Assembly: GCA_902494855.1 (NCBI GenBank)
Contig: CABUVC010000067.1
Span: 1-8,178 of the forward strand
Direction: 5' to 3'
Source: an uncultured Collinsella sp.
GTDB lineage: Bacteria; Actinomycetota; Coriobacteriia; Coriobacteriales; Coriobacteriaceae
Length of the DNA stretch: 8,178 bases
Shown here: positions 1 to 5,974 of the stretch, one piece after another
Position numbering within the stretch: the stretch's first letter is position 1
How the letters are laid out: each line of letters opens with the position of its first letter
The notes under the pieces: model-generated
Seen by the model: the letters and a program-made list of their open reading frames with translations, nothing else
The model's database searches: none
Told to the model about the DNA's origin: nothing
Program-made: the position numbers and the translations under genes

Positions 1-1
1 C

Positions 2-841
2 GAGACCAAGCGTGCGCTTGCCGAGTGCGCGCCGCTGCTCGATGCTGTGGCGCGCGAGCGCGTGGGTATTGAGCTCGAGGGTATCCTTTCGACCGGCCAT
101 GGGGGAGACGCGATGCTGCGCTACCCTGAGCTTGTTTGCGCCGCCGTGCCCGAGCTCGCGTCCGCTCGCGGGTTTGATCAGCGCAGCGTCTATCATGCGT
201 TTAACGTCTACGAGCATATCGCCCGCGTGCTGACGGTGGCAGGGGAGCTGGCGCTGTGCGACGGCGTCGCGCCCTCGTCGAGCCTTATGTGGGCGGCGTT
301 TTTGCACGACGTTTCCAAACCCGAGTGCTTTACGGTCGATCACGACGGCAGCGGTCACTTCTACGGTCATCCCGAACTCGGCGCCAAGAAGGCGCGTGCC
401 ATCATGGATCGCCTAGCACTCTCGCACGATTTGGTGCGCGATGTGTGCCTGCTGATCAAATACCATGACAAGCCGCTGCGTCCCGAGCGCTCCTGCCTGC
501 TCAATATGATGCGCGCGCTTTCGGGCGAGGGTGTCGATACGCCGCGTCTAATGGACGAGCTCATGGACCTTAAGCGTGCCGACACGCTCGGCAAGGCGCC
601 CTCGTGCTTCTATTACGTCGAGACGATCGAGGAGATGCGTACGCTCGCCCACGAACTGCTTGAGGCGGGGGAGCCCTATACGCTCAAGATGCTTGCCATC
701 AACGGCGGCGACCTGATTCGTGCCGGTGTTCAGCCAGGGCCCGAGCTTGGTCAGCTGCTGAACGCTGCCCTCGATGCCGTTATCGAGGACAACGTTCCCA
801 ACGATCGTGAAGCCCTCCTGACTCATCTCCACCTAGGTTAG
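2..841 (+). CDS. cca: CCA-adding tRNA nucleotidyltransferase, 3' part (HD domain and C-terminal tail)
   Basis: The enzyme adds or repairs the 3' CCA end of tRNAs in the cytoplasm. The reading frame is open to the left edge of the window, so the gene starts upstream; 279 residues are visible and the nucleotidyltransferase head is missing. The GTG at 47 is only an internal codon, because the residues before it (CAPLLDAVARERV) match the helix that precedes the HD domain in this family. Seen in order: the ARERVGIELEGIL helix, YHAFNVYEHIARV (His of the HD domain), FLHDVSKPECF (the HD pair, codons at 305-310), HFYGHPELGA, KYHDKPLR, and a C-terminal tail with INGGDLIR, GPELGQLL and VPNDREALL. That tail order is typical of bacterial class II CCA enzymes. 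It lies just upstream of two tRNA genes on the same strand, but these have their own promoter. I see no convincing terminator after it. A generic HD-domain phosphohydrolase is the alternative, which the tail argues against. Confidence 0.86.
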   Translation, partial: ETKRALAECAPLLDAVARERVGIELEGILSTGHGGDAMLRYPELVCAAVPELASARGFDQRSVYHAFNVYEHIARVLTVAGELALCDGVAPSSSLMWAAFLHDVSKPECFTVDHDGSGHFYGHPELGAKKARAIMDRLALSHDLVRDVCLLIKYHDKPLRPERSCLLNMMRALSGEGVDTPRLMDELMDLKRADTLGKAPSCFYYVETIEEMRTLAHELLEAGEPYTLKMLAINGGDLIRAGVQPGPELGQLLNAALDAVIEDNVPNDREALLTHLHLG

Positions 842-930
842 CTAAAATAGCCCCGTCCCAAATTTGCTACCTTGTTGAACTGCGCGTTCCATAACCTCCC
901 GACAAAATTTCGGCAATTTGGAATTTCTTC

Positions 931-959
931 TTGCGCTTGCGTTTTTTGTCCCGTAATAT
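931..959 (+). promoter_or_regulatory. Sigma-70-type promoter of the tRNA-Glu pair
   Basis: A -35 element TTGCGC (931-936) and a -10 element TAATAT (954-959) are separated by 17 bases, the ideal spacing. Transcription would start near 966, about 28 bases before the first tRNA. The stretch just upstream (about 902-930) is AT-rich in an otherwise GC-rich region and could act as an UP element, as expected for a stable-RNA promoter. The rest of the 152-base gap after the preceding gene shows nothing else that I can support. Confidence 0.65.
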
Positions 960-993
960 ATTTCTTCGCAGCACGGCAGTGCAGATGTCATGT

Positions 994-1070
994 GGCCCGT
1001 TCGTCTAGCGGTTCAGGACGCCGCCCTCTCAAGGCGGAGATCACCAGTTCGAATCTGGTACGGGCTACCA
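994..1070 (+). tRNA. tRNA-Glu (anticodon CTC), copy 1
   Basis: A complete cloverleaf is visible. The acceptor stem GGCCCGT (994-1000) pairs with ACGGGCT (1060-1066), the first pair being G-U. The anticodon stem CCGCC/GGCGG (1021-1025 and 1033-1037) encloses the seven-base loop CTCTCAA, giving anticodon CTC at 1028-1030, which reads the Glu codon GAG. The T-arm contains GTTCGAATC. The 3' CCA (1068-1070) is encoded in the gene. The second copy follows after 22 bases and is identical over its full length. Confidence 0.96.
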
Positions 1071-1092
1071 CTTCTTTTCTGCTGAGGCTTAT

Positions 1093-1169
1093 GGCCCGTT
1101 CGTCTAGCGGTTCAGGACGCCGCCCTCTCAAGGCGGAGATCACCAGTTCGAATCTGGTACGGGCTACCA
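1093..1169 (+). tRNA. tRNA-Glu (anticodon CTC), copy 2
   Basis: This is base-for-base identical to the copy at 994-1070. It has the same acceptor and anticodon stems, anticodon CTC at 1127-1129 and an encoded CCA at 1167-1169. No promoter is visible in the short spacer between the copies, so both are probably cut from one precursor that starts near 966 and ends at the terminator at 1180-1211. Confidence 0.96.
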
Positions 1170-1179
1170 CGCATCTGAT

Positions 1180-1211
1180 ACCCGGTCTTTCCACGGAAAG
1201 CCGGGTTTTTT
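1180..1211 (+). terminator. Intrinsic terminator of the tRNA-Glu transcript
   Basis: ACCCGG (1180-1185) pairs with CCGGGT (1201-1206), and CTTTC (1187-1191) pairs with GAAAG (1196-1200), with a single T bulged at 1186 and a four-base CACG loop. The stem runs straight into six T residues (1206-1211). Its position, 10 bases after the second tRNA, fits termination of the tRNA transcript. Confidence 0.93.
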
Positions 1212-1280
1212 ATTATCTAACAACCGTCTGCAATTCCCGTTTGAACCAGAGCTTTGCGTTCTGCTTATGGCCCTTACGGG

Positions 1281-1286
1281 TACAAT
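1281..1286 (+). promoter_or_regulatory. Possible -10 box for the membrane-protein gene
   Basis: TACAAT lies 33 bases upstream of the chosen ATG at 1320 and downstream of the tRNA terminator, so a new promoter is needed here. No good -35 hexamer sits at the ideal distance: the best match, TTGCGT at 1254-1259, has a 21-base spacer, and the sequence at 17 bases (GTTCTG) is poor. The call rests on the -10 alone. Confidence 0.35.
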
Positions 1287-1309
1287 AATCAAGATATTTT
1301 GACTGTTAG

Positions 1310-1315
1310 AAGGAG
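1310..1315 (+). promoter_or_regulatory. Ribosome binding site that fixes the start at 1320
   Basis: AAGGAG lies 4 bases before the ATG at 1320. The in-frame TTG at 1254 has no comparable site and would fall upstream of the putative -10 box, so the ATG is the better start. Confidence 0.8.
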
Positions 1316-1319
1316 TCTC

Positions 1320-2627
1320 ATGACGGAGTCCTCTCAGCATACGTCCAAGCCCCAGGTCGAGGTTGAGGCCTCGGGCGGCGATGACAATAAGAGCGCACGC
1401 CGCGGCGCAATCTTTATCGGCGTTGTGCTGGTGGGTTATATCGTCTATCTGGTGGTAACCGGGCAGATGGGGCAGTTCTGGGCCGCTATGTCGAGCGTCC
1501 AGGCGCCCTGGCTCGTTGTCGCGTGTCTTTGCATGTTCATGTATCTGTTCTTTGGCATTGTGGCCTATGCGATCGCCGTTTGGCTCGACCCCAATTCGCC
1601 CGTCGGTATCCGCGACCTCATTTCGGTCGAGGCGAGCGGCATTTTCTTTGGCAACCTGACGCCCATGATGATGGGCTCCACGCCTGCCCAGATTTACCGC
1701 CTGACCAAAGCCGGCCAAAACGTGGGCGAGGCCGGCGCCACACAGTTCACCCGTTTTATCGTGTATCAGTTTGGTCTGGTGGCATGGGGCGCCATTTTGC
1801 TGCTCGCCCGCATGCCGTTTTTCGCCGAGCGTTATGGCGATATGACGCTACTGTGCGTCTTTAGCTTTGGCGGACACTGCTGCATCCTGCTCGGCATCTT
1901 CGCCGTTGCGCTCATGCCTAAGACCGTCACGCGTGTCGCCCATTGCATCATCAATTGGCTCGAGCGCATAGGTGTCTCGGCCGCCAAGATCGAGGGATGG
2001 CGTACGTTTGTCGATGGCGAGATCTATTCGTTCTCCGAGAAGTTCAAGCTTTCTGCCGGACATTTTTCTTCCATGCTGCTCACCGTGTTTATCACCATGC
2101 TGCAGCTCGCGTTTTTCTATCTGGTGCCGTATTTCCTGATGCTTGCCTTTGGCCACCACGAAGTCGACTTTTTCTCGGTCATGGCCGCGAGCGCCTTTGT
2201 TCAGCTCCTGAGCTCTGCTGTTCCCCTGCCCGGTGGCACCGGCGGTGCCGAGGGCGGCTTCGCGCTGTTCCTGGGTCATTTCTTTGGGTCGGCGTCGACC
2301 GCCGGTTATCTGCTGTGGCGCCTCATTACGTTTATCGCTCCGACGATTTTGGCCGCACCCCTGCTGGGCCTTAAGAGCGCTCACAACGAGAGTATCCACG
2401 CACGCTGGGATCGCGCGATGCGCAAGCTCGGACGAACGCCTCAGACGCCCTCTGCGCCCAATAAGCCGCACCCCACGAATGCTGTTACCGTCGATCCCAA
2501 GAAGCACGCTCAGAAGGCTTCTGGGACCGCTAAGCCGGCTCATAAAGCCTATGTGCGCCAGACAGGCGACGGTATCCGCGTATCTCCGTCGGCACTCAAT
2601 AAGAAGAAGCACCCTAAGTCGCAGTAG
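1320..2627 (+). CDS. Membrane protein of the lysylphosphatidylglycerol-synthase TM / flippase-like family
   Basis: A 435-residue polytopic inner-membrane protein. After a short polar N-terminus, hydrophobic segments are visible at about residues 30-48, 63-88, 144-166, 175-198, 249-278, 284-303 and 326-350. Family marks are GNLTPMMMGSTPAQIYRL (111-128) and the glycine-rich PLPGGTGGAEGGF (302-314), both typical of the LPG_synthase_TM (UPF0104, YbhN/AglD-like) fold. In MprF this fold flips aminoacylated phospholipids; stand-alone members are mostly uncharacterised and may move lipid or polyprenyl-linked sugars. There is no MprF aminoacyl-transferase domain, so lipid lysinylation by this protein is unlikely. 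From about residue 353 to the end it has an 80-residue hydrophilic tail rich in Lys, Pro, Ala and Ser. The substrate cannot be told from sequence. It appears to be a single-gene unit between the tRNA terminator and the TetR gene; no clear terminator follows. Confidence 0.85.
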   Translation: MTESSQHTSKPQVEVEASGGDDNKSARRGAIFIGVVLVGYIVYLVVTGQMGQFWAAMSSVQAPWLVVACLCMFMYLFFGIVAYAIAVWLDPNSPVGIRDLISVEASGIFFGNLTPMMMGSTPAQIYRLTKAGQNVGEAGATQFTRFIVYQFGLVAWGAILLLARMPFFAERYGDMTLLCVFSFGGHCCILLGIFAVALMPKTVTRVAHCIINWLERIGVSAAKIEGWRTFVDGEIYSFSEKFKLSAGHFSSMLLTVFITMLQLAFFYLVPYFLMLAFGHHEVDFFSVMAASAFVQLLSSAVPLPGGTGGAEGGFALFLGHFFGSASTAGYLLWRLITFIAPTILAAPLLGLKSAHNESIHARWDRAMRKLGRTPQTPSAPNKPHPTNAVTVDPKKHAQKASGTAKPAHKAYVRQTGDGIRVSPSALNKKKHPKSQ

Positions 2628-2676
2628 GGCAGTCGTGCGTTCTTCATGATGCGGGGCATATTTGTGCTGTATGGGG

Positions 2677-2700
2677 GATAATCCTCTTACGTAGATTATC
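2677..2700 (+). promoter_or_regulatory. Inverted repeat, candidate operator of the TetR-type regulator
   Basis: GATAATC (2677-2683) and GATTATC (2694-2700) are perfect reverse complements separated by 10 bases, giving a 24-base dyad centred about 55 bases before the regulator's start codon. Such symmetry and position are usual for autoregulating TetR proteins. The left arm also contains a -10-like GATAAT, so a bound protein could block transcription, although no good -35 element is visible. Known facts: TetR dimers bind palindromes. Inferred: that this one is the target. Confidence 0.45.
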
Positions 2701-2730
2701 TCTCATCTGTTGATGAATGCCCGCATATCG

Positions 2731-2736
2731 AAGGGA
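2731..2736 (+). promoter_or_regulatory. Ribosome binding site that fixes the TetR start at 2744
   Basis: AAGGGA stands 7 bases before the ATG at 2744. The alternative in-frame ATG at 2717 would add nine residues and has no purine-rich site ahead of it. Confidence 0.7.
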
Positions 2737-2743
2737 CACGCCC

Positions 2744-3355
2744 ATGGCCACCAGCAAACCGCGTATTGATCGCCGCATCGTTCGCAGCCGCAATGCCATC
2801 CTTTCCGCTTTCGAGCGCCTGCTCATGGAAAAGCCGCTGGCTGACATTACGGTGAGTGCCATCGCGCGCGAGGCCAATGTCGACCGTAAAACCTTCTACG
2901 TGCACTTTGGTACGGTTGATGGCTTGCTCGATGCCATTGCCGTCGATGTGGTGGAGATGATTGTCGACTCGGTCGAGAAAACGCTTGCCTCCATGGACGG
3001 CGACACCAACGAGCGCGCCCTGGGCGCGGCGGCGACCTTCTTTAAAACCGTTAACGAGGCACTGTGCAACAACTTTGTGCTCAATCGTCAGCTGATCGAG
3101 AATATTCCGCTCGATGATTTCATGGCTCGTCTTCGTGCGCCGCTCGAACACGAGATTGCCGAGCGCAATCTGCTGCCCCAAGGTCTCAAGGACGAGATGT
3201 TCGACTACTATCTGGCGTTTTTGCTGTCGGGTATTATCGGTATCTATCGCACGTGGGCGCTGTCTGATGGCTCGGTTCCTATCGAGCGCGTCTCGGCGGT
3301 CGCTAACGACCTGACTCTCAATGGCCTGTCGAGTCTGGAATCTCGCTTGGATTAG
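2744..3355 (+). CDS. TetR/AcrR-family transcriptional regulator
   Basis: A 203-residue cytoplasmic DNA-binding protein. The N-terminal TetR domain spans about residues 12-60; its helix-turn-helix reads ITVSAIAREANVDRKTFYVHF (35-55), with the typical Tyr-x-His-Phe end of the recognition helix, followed by VDGLLDAI. The C-terminal ligand/dimer half (about 75-200) is less conserved. Its FLLSGIIGIYRTWALSDG stretch (159-176) resembles the TetR_C_8-type ends of DhaS-like regulators. Length is normal for the family and the end looks natural. The likely role is repression of its own or a nearby gene through the dyad at 2677-2700. No obvious partner gene is in the window: the next gene downstream on + has been replaced by an insertion-sequence remnant and a convergent operon, so its original neighbour may have been lost. 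The ligand is unknown. Confidence 0.88.
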   Translation: MATSKPRIDRRIVRSRNAILSAFERLLMEKPLADITVSAIAREANVDRKTFYVHFGTVDGLLDAIAVDVVEMIVDSVEKTLASMDGDTNERALGAAATFFKTVNEALCNNFVLNRQLIENIPLDDFMARLRAPLEHEIAERNLLPQGLKDEMFDYYLAFLLSGIIGIYRTWALSDGSVPIERVSAVANDLTLNGLSSLESRLD

Positions 3356-3595
3356 GCGCAGGCTCGAGTTCGCGAGGCGCTTGTCGGGGTGCAGCCCGAT
3401 CGATCAGGCGACGAGCATCCCGCCGAAGCAGTCGATGACCGGGCTCAGGTAGACCTTCTCGCCGCCCGGGAGCCTGAACTCGGTGATGTCGGTGAGCCAC
3501 AGCAGGTTGGGCTCGTCGGCGTGGAAATTCCTGTTTACGAGGTTCTCCGGCGCCTTGTAGACCTCGCCGGCGTAGGAGCTGTAGCCTGAGGATCC
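3356..3595 (-). pseudogene. IS3-family transposase (OrfB) fragment, truncated at both ends with an internal stop
   Basis: Read on the minus strand, about 80 codons give a piece of an IS3-type integrase core. It runs YSSYAGEVYKAPENLV (from 3583), then FHADEPNLLWLTDITEF, LPGGEKVYLSPVIDCFGGM and LVA, then a TGA at 3406-3404, and continues in the same frame as SIGLHPDKRLANSS. The Asp of LTDIT and the Asp of VIDCF are the first two residues of the catalytic DDE triad; the Glu region is missing. The TGA stands where Trp (TGG) is expected, so this is a nonsense mutation and not the gene's end. A TAA at 3598-3596 closes the frame upstream, so there is no start. Arginine codons AGG appear here (for example in NRN and EFRL), unlike the CGC/CGT of the regulator next door. 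No terminal inverted repeats were recognised. The left junction is ill defined, within a few bases of the regulator's stop. It is non-functional. Confidence 0.82.
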
Positions 3596-3612
3596 TTAAA
3601 AGAAAGTCCAGT

Positions 3613-4929
3613 TTATCCTTTCCACCCCAATTGGGAATCCTCCGATGCGCCTTCGCACGCTCGCATGACCTCGATACCGTGCGAGCGTGCGAACTCGACG
3701 AGCTCTGCGTTGCGGGCGTTTATGGTGCCGAAGGCGGCGGGACACACGATAAGGCGCGCGCAGTGGACGAGGAGCTCTTTGGCGCGGGCTATGGTTTTAT
3801 CCCCGATCGGCTCGAAGGCGCGCTCGGCCACGCATTCCGCCGCCAGGTCGCGCGCGAGCTCGCAGTCGATGTCCCCTTCGTGCAGAACGCCCGCGTAGAA
3901 CGCCTTGCCCTGCCGGATGAGCTGGCGAAACACAGCCGACCCCGTACCTGCGCCGGCGATGACGAACGTGTGCGCATCGCCGTGCGGGCGCCCAATTTCC
4001 ACGCTGCCGAAGCGCTCGTTGAAGGTGCCATGTTGAAGGCCGTAGAGCTCGCCAATCGTCTCGCGCGTGAATATGTCCTCGGGTGCGCCGGCGCGGAAGA
4101 CCCGGCCGTCCTTCACGCAAATCACCTTGTCGGCGCTTTTCTGCGCGAGCTCGAGTTCATGGATGGACATGATGACAGCCACATTCCGCGATTTCGCAAG
4201 GTGGCGAAGTATTCGCAGTAGGTCGATCTGGTAGCGGATATCGAGATACGACGTGGGCTCGTCGAGCACGAGCACACGCGGATCCTGCGCGATGGCGCGT
4301 GCGAGCATGACGCGCTGGCGTTGCCCGTCGCTTATCTGCATGAAGTCGCGCTCGGCGAGCTCTTCCACATGTGCGGTTTTCATGGCCTCGTCGACCCGAC
4401 TATGGTCGTCAGGCGAAAGTGTTCCCATTCGCCCGGTGTAGGGATGCCTTCCCGCCTCTACGACATCGCGGCAGGTGAGGAGCTCGGTCCGGGGGCGATC
4501 TGTCAGCATAACGGCAAGGTTCCTTGCGAATTCCGCCGTCTTCCATCGGGAAATCTCCCGCCCGTCGAGCTCGACCGCGCCGGCAAGCGGTGCCAGATGG
4601 CGTGTGATGGTTTTCAAGATGGTCGACTTGCCCGAGCCGTTCGGCCCGATGAGCGCCACGACGTCGCCCGCGCGAACCTCCAGATCGACGCCTTCGACTA
4701 CGACCTTCTTGTCGTAGCCCGCCGACAGGTCGCTTATGTGGAAAAGCGGCGCTCCGTCAGCCTGCGTTTCGACCGTAGTTTCGAGGTTCGGCTCCGCTCG
4801 GAGGAGGCGTTCCGCGCGCAGTTCCGCACGAGCCGAAAGTGCCTTCTGGCGCTTTCGTGCGAGCTCAGGACTGTCTAAGCATGGAATGTCCCCTCCGAGC
4901 GTTTTGGGCCGCGGCACGAATTCCCCCAT
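3613..4929 (-). CDS. ABC importer ATP-binding protein (FecE/BtuD type) with N- and C-terminal extensions
   Basis: A 438-residue cytoplasmic ATPase that powers uptake of a metal chelate through the permease encoded just upstream. The nucleotide-binding domain occupies about residues 62-300: Walker A GPNGSGKS (95-102), signature ISDGQRQ (199-205), Walker B VLVLDEPTSYLD (219-230) and the switch His in SIHELELA (H257). The usual Q-loop Gln seems replaced: the FecE motif LLPQ aligns with VMLT (139-143 region). Two parts are extra compared with the usual 250-270 residues. One is a 60-residue charged N-terminus rich in Arg, Ala and Glu. The other is a region of about 120 residues at the C-terminus, beginning TFVIAGAGTGSAVFRQLI (321-338) and running through GVLHEGDID and AFGTINARNAEL, which looks like an alpha/beta, possibly nucleotide-binding fold. 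The ATG directly follows the permease stop (TAG-ATG), so the two are translationally coupled. Substrate (iron siderophore, haem or cobamide) is inferred from the family and neighbours. Confidence 0.9.
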   Translation of the reverse strand: MGEFVPRPKTLGGDIPCLDSPELARKRQKALSARAELRAERLLRAEPNLETTVETQADGAPLFHISDLSAGYDKKVVVEGVDLEVRAGDVVALIGPNGSGKSTILKTITRHLAPLAGAVELDGREISRWKTAEFARNLAVMLTDRPRTELLTCRDVVEAGRHPYTGRMGTLSPDDHSRVDEAMKTAHVEELAERDFMQISDGQRQRVMLARAIAQDPRVLVLDEPTSYLDIRYQIDLLRILRHLAKSRNVAVIMSIHELELAQKSADKVICVKDGRVFRAGAPEDIFTRETIGELYGLQHGTFNERFGSVEIGRPHGDAHTFVIAGAGTGSAVFRQLIRQGKAFYAGVLHEGDIDCELARDLAAECVAERAFEPIGDKTIARAKELLVHCARLIVCPAAFGTINARNAELVEFARSHGIEVMRACEGASEDSQLGWKG

Positions 4930-5970
4930 CTACCTCACCCGCTTCTTCAACATGAGCGCGATAACCACCGGAGCGCCGAAGATGGCGGTGACGGCGCTGA
5001 TGGAAAGCTCGACGGGAGAGAACAGCGTGCGCGCGATCAAATCGCAGCCCGCGCAGAAGATGGCGCCTCCCAAGAAGCACGCAGGAATCACGCGGATGGG
5101 CTTCGACGACTTTAGCGCCGACTTCACGAGATGCGGAACCGCGATGCCTACGAACGACACCGGACCAGCGAACGCGGTCACGCAGGCGGAGAGCATGCTC
5201 GCTAGAAGGACGAGCACCACGCGGAAGCGTTCGACGTTCACGCCGACGCTTTTCGCGTAGGCTTCTCCCAGCTGGAAGGCGGAAAGGGGCTTCGATATCG
5301 CGAATACGCATGCGCTCACGGTGATCACCACGATCGCGATGACCGCGATGTCGTCCCAGCTCGAACCCGAGAAGCTACCCAAAGACCAGTTGTGCAGGTT
5401 CACGATGGACTGGTCGTCGGCGAAGGCGATGAGGAAGTTCGTCGCCGCCGAGCAGATGTATCCCACCATGACGCCCGCCACGATGAGCATGGCCATGGAA
5501 CTTATGCGCCGTGCGATGAGGAGCACGAAGCCGATGGTGATAAGCGAGCCCAGAAACGCTGCGGCCACCATGGCCGGCGAGGACATGGCCTGGTTCGCGC
5601 CCAGAAGTACGATCATCGTAAGCGCGACGACGAACTTTGCGCCCGAGGAGACGCCCAAGATGAACGGGTCGGCGATGGGGTTGTTGAAAAACGTCTGCAG
5701 CAGGAACCCGGAAAGCGAAAGTGCCCCGCCGAGAAGCACGGCTGAAAGCACGCGCGGCAGGCGAATCTCCCAGATGACCTGGCTTTCCATGGAATCGACC
5801 GCGCCGCCCGAAAGGATGCTGGGGATGTGGTCTGCGGGCACGAGCACGCTCCCGATGCACAGGTTGGCCCCGATGAGCACGATGAGGGCAACAGCGAGCA
5901 GCGCCGTCACGACGCGACACCGCGCGGCGCGCCCCGATTCGTCGTATGCCATGGAAAGCCGGCTTCTCAT
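4930..5970 (-). CDS. FecCD/BtuC-family ABC transporter permease
   Basis: A 346-residue inner-membrane protein, normal length for the family, expected to form a homodimer since only one permease gene is present. Family motifs are clear: IRLPRVLSAVLLGGALSLSG (69-88), LLQTFFNNPIADPFILGVSSGA (90-111 region), NWSLGSFSGSSWDD (194-207) and FAGPVSFVGIAVPHLVK (267-283), the last near the coupling helix that contacts the ATPase. About ten hydrophobic segments are seen, the first at about residues 20-42. It moves iron-siderophore, haem or corrinoid type substrates handed over by the receptor encoded upstream. It starts 4 bases after that gene's stop (TAG, CGCC, ATG) with no strong ribosome site, suggesting translational re-initiation. 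An alternative in-frame ATG lies at 5952 (six residues shorter). The stop TAG abuts the ATG of the ATPase. Confidence 0.93.
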   Translation of the reverse strand: MRSRLSMAYDESGRAARCRVVTALLAVALIVLIGANLCIGSVLVPADHIPSILSGGAVDSMESQVIWEIRLPRVLSAVLLGGALSLSGFLLQTFFNNPIADPFILGVSSGAKFVVALTMIVLLGANQAMSSPAMVAAAFLGSLITIGFVLLIARRISSMAMLIVAGVMVGYICSAATNFLIAFADDQSIVNLHNWSLGSFSGSSWDDIAVIAIVVITVSACVFAISKPLSAFQLGEAYAKSVGVNVERFRVVLVLLASMLSACVTAFAGPVSFVGIAVPHLVKSALKSSKPIRVIPACFLGGAIFCAGCDLIARTLFSPVELSISAVTAIFGAPVVIALMLKKRVR

Positions 5971-5974
5971 GGCG

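Noticed and set aside
842..930. Small dyads such as CCGA/TCGG as terminator of the CCA-enzyme gene
   Set aside because: Stems are only about four pairs with AT loops and no proper T tract, so termination there is not supported.
993..1170. Repeated unit that could suggest a CRISPR or a phage attachment site
   Set aside because: The repeats are complete tRNA genes. There are only two copies and one spacer, and no partial copy of the tRNA 3' end was seen elsewhere in the window, including at the IS remnant.
872..1288. Open frame running through both tRNA genes
   Set aside because: Its translation contains the same peptide twice because it reads through the duplicated tRNAs; it has no start signal.
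1848..2612. Long minus-strand open frame (254 codons) opposite the membrane-protein gene
   Set aside because: Its translation is rich in Arg and His with no domain pattern, and the plus-strand frame has clear membrane segments and family motifs. It is a high-GC shadow frame.
3626..3635. Perfect palindrome CCCAATTGGG as a possible terminator of the import operon
   Set aside because: It lies inside the last codons of the ATPase gene, has no loop, and is not followed by a T run on the minus strand.
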